Source: Micromonospora craterilacus
GTDB taxonomy: Bacteria > Actinomycetota > Actinomycetes > Mycobacteriales > Micromonosporaceae
Direction of reading: 5' to 3'
DNA length: 32,334 nt
Assembly (NCBI RefSeq): GCF_003236315.1
Contig: NZ_POTY01000048.1
Location: forward strand, 1 to 32,334
Of this stretch, positions 31,298 through 32,334 are shown one piece after another. The translations under genes were made by a program, and so were the position numbers. The notes under the pieces are model-generated. The model saw only the letters and a program-made list of their open reading frames with translations. It had not been told where the DNA came from and ran no database searches. Positions within the stretch are counted from its first letter, which is position 1. Each line of letters opens with the position of its first letter.

Positions 31298-32038
31298 ATG
31301 AGCCAGTCGACCGCAGCACCACCGACCGGTGGGCGGGTGCCGCCGCCACCGGCCCGCCGTCGCTGGTGGCGGCGCCCCTGGATCTTTCCGCTGATGTTCG
31401 TGGCGGTGGCCTTCATCGCCTTCTCGGTGCCGCCGTACCTGACATTCGACCCCGACAATTCCCGAATCCCCCCACCGGACGCCCTGGGCGGGCTCTACTT
31501 CCCGCTGCTGGTGGTCCACGTGTTCTTCGCCTCGATCGCGATGGTCACCGCCTGCTTCCAGATCTGGCCGTGGTTCCGGCGGCGCAACCCGCAGGCACAC
31601 CGGATCATGGGCCGGGTGTACGTGCTGGGCGGGGTACTGCCGGCCGGCCTGGCGGGTCTGGCCATCGGGGCGGTCACCCCGTTCGGGCCGGTGAATCTGG
31701 TCAGCAACATGGTGATGGCTCCGCTGTGGCTGACCTTCACGCTGGTCGGCTTCCGAATGGCCCGACGGCGGCGGTTCGTCGAGCATCGCCGGTGGATGAT
31801 CCGCAGCTTCGCGCTGACCTTCTCGATCATCACGAACCGGGTCTGGGCGGTCTTTGCCGTGATCATCCTGTCGCCACAGCTGGACACCACGTTCGGCGGC
31901 AGCGACATCGCGCTCCAGCAGGCGATCAGCGCGATCAGCGCGTGGCTAGGCTGGGTGGGTACCCTCCTGATCGCCGAGTGGTGGTTGGAGCGGACCCGGC
32001 GGCGCGGCGCCCGCCCCGCCGAGGTGCCGCGCGGCTGA
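31298..32038 (+). CDS. DUF2306 family membrane protein
   Basis: A 246-residue multi-pass membrane protein with six predicted helices, at about 27-48, 68-90, 106-128, 134-155, 166-188 and 208-228. The N-terminal 25 residues are Pro/Arg-rich and cytoplasmic. The HRIMGRVYVLGG segment and a later EHRRWMIRSFALTFS segment are typical of DUF2306 proteins, whose His and Arg residues at helix ends recall haem-binding or quinone-linked membrane proteins; no activity is proven. ATG 31298 has GAGGAGG a few bases upstream, an excellent ribosome site. It lies 132 nt downstream of the SARP gene and may be its target. It ends convergently with the LuxR-type gene. Confidence 0.85.
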   Translation: MSQSTAAPPTGGRVPPPPARRRWWRRPWIFPLMFVAVAFIAFSVPPYLTFDPDNSRIPPPDALGGLYFPLLVVHVFFASIAMVTACFQIWPWFRRRNPQAHRIMGRVYVLGGVLPAGLAGLAIGAVTPFGPVNLVSNMVMAPLWLTFTLVGFRMARRRRFVEHRRWMIRSFALTFSIITNRVWAVFAVIILSPQLDTTFGGSDIALQQAISAISAWLGWVGTLLIAEWWLERTRRRGARPAEVPRG

Positions 32039-32095
32039 CCGGCCGGCGTGGCATGGCAGCCGGAACCCCCGACCGCCGCTCGGCCGTTTCGGCGC

Positions 32096-32334
32096 TCACC
32101 GCACGGTCCGGCGCGCGACGAGGTCGCTCTCGTAGGCGGCGATGACGAGCTGCGCGCGGTCGCGGGCGCCGAGCTTGGTGAGCAGGTTGCCGATGTGGGT
32201 CTTGACGGTCTTGACCGAGATGGTGAGCGCCCGCGCGATCTCGTCGTTGGACAGGCCACGGGCGACGAGGGACAGCACTTCGGTCTCGCGTCCGGTGAGG
32301 ACGTCGATACCCCGTACGTCGGGCGGGCGGGGGC
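32096..32334 (-). CDS. LuxR/NarL-type response regulator, C-terminal HTH part only
   Basis: This is the last 78 or so codons of a gene whose start lies beyond the window. The visible part is a complete GerE/LuxR helix-turn-helix: LTGRETEVLSLVARGLSNDE, then IARALTISVKTVKTHIGNLL, then TKLGARDRAQLVIAAYESD. This domain normally follows a receiver domain in NarL-family two-component regulators, which is the likely identity, but the receiver is not in view. It is convergent with the DUF2306 gene, with 57 bases between stops. Confidence 0.88.
   Translation of the reverse strand, partial: PRPPDVRGIDVLTGRETEVLSLVARGLSNDEIARALTISVKTVKTHIGNLLTKLGARDRAQLVIAAYESDLVARRTVR

Noticed and set aside
1..32334. 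tRNA, rRNA, CRISPR arrays, insertion sequences, prophage genes
   Set aside because: I looked for regular repeats with spacers, transposase motifs, cloverleaf ends and phage gene families and saw none.

Overview
The window looks like chromosomal DNA of a high-GC filamentous actinomycete, most likely Micromonosporaceae (Micromonospora or a close relative). This is an inference from the GC-ending codon use, frequent GTG starts behind GGAG-type ribosome sites, the many secreted hydrolases, and families such as SARP regulators, DUF305, DUF2306 and PxKF-tailed peptidases. I saw no rRNA, tRNA, insertion sequence, prophage or CRISPR array.

Region 1 (1-10455) is a secreted-proteolysis island. Three paralogous M36 (fungalysin-type) metallopeptidases lie on the minus strand: 1-2649 (cut by the window edge), 4501-7332 and 7423-10245. 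A divergent M14 zinc carboxypeptidase (2988-4175, plus strand) sits between the first and second. The first and third M36 genes share a conserved upstream region containing a hairpin with a compensatory base change. The second has no such leader and starts 25 nt after a terminator-like hairpin. The first gene is a visible mosaic of the other two.

Region 2 (10496-19244) is mostly housekeeping and accessory genes: a DinB/DUF664 protein and a membrane-anchored DUF305 protein (minus strand); a secreted LVIVD beta-propeller protein with a solenoid-like tail, preceded by a perfect CRP-type palindrome; a LemA/DUF2207-like membrane pair; a small acidic protein; a putative lipoprotein; an ArsR-like winged-helix regulator; and, convergent with it, a RidA-family protein lacking the catalytic arginine.

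Region 3 (19419-25708) is a hemicellulose operon on the plus strand. It has a LacI-type operator between the -35 and -10, then two multidomain secreted GH43 enzymes (one GH43_12-like, one arabinoxylan-arabinofuranohydrolase-like with CBM6) that share an almost identical C-terminal module, then a small secreted WxL-like protein. The set looks built to strip arabinose and xylose from arabinoxylan outside the cell under repression by a LacI regulator encoded elsewhere.

Region 4 (25828-32334) holds an unusual CopC-domain fusion with two transmembrane segments and a duplicated HxHP-containing C-terminal module, a large SARP-NB-ARC-TPR regulator, a DUF2306 membrane protein, and the C-terminal part of a LuxR/NarL-type response regulator (minus strand, cut by the window edge).

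The items I consider most worth pursuing are the covarying leader hairpin of the M36 genes, the gene-conversion pattern in that array, and the architecture of the CopC fusion.
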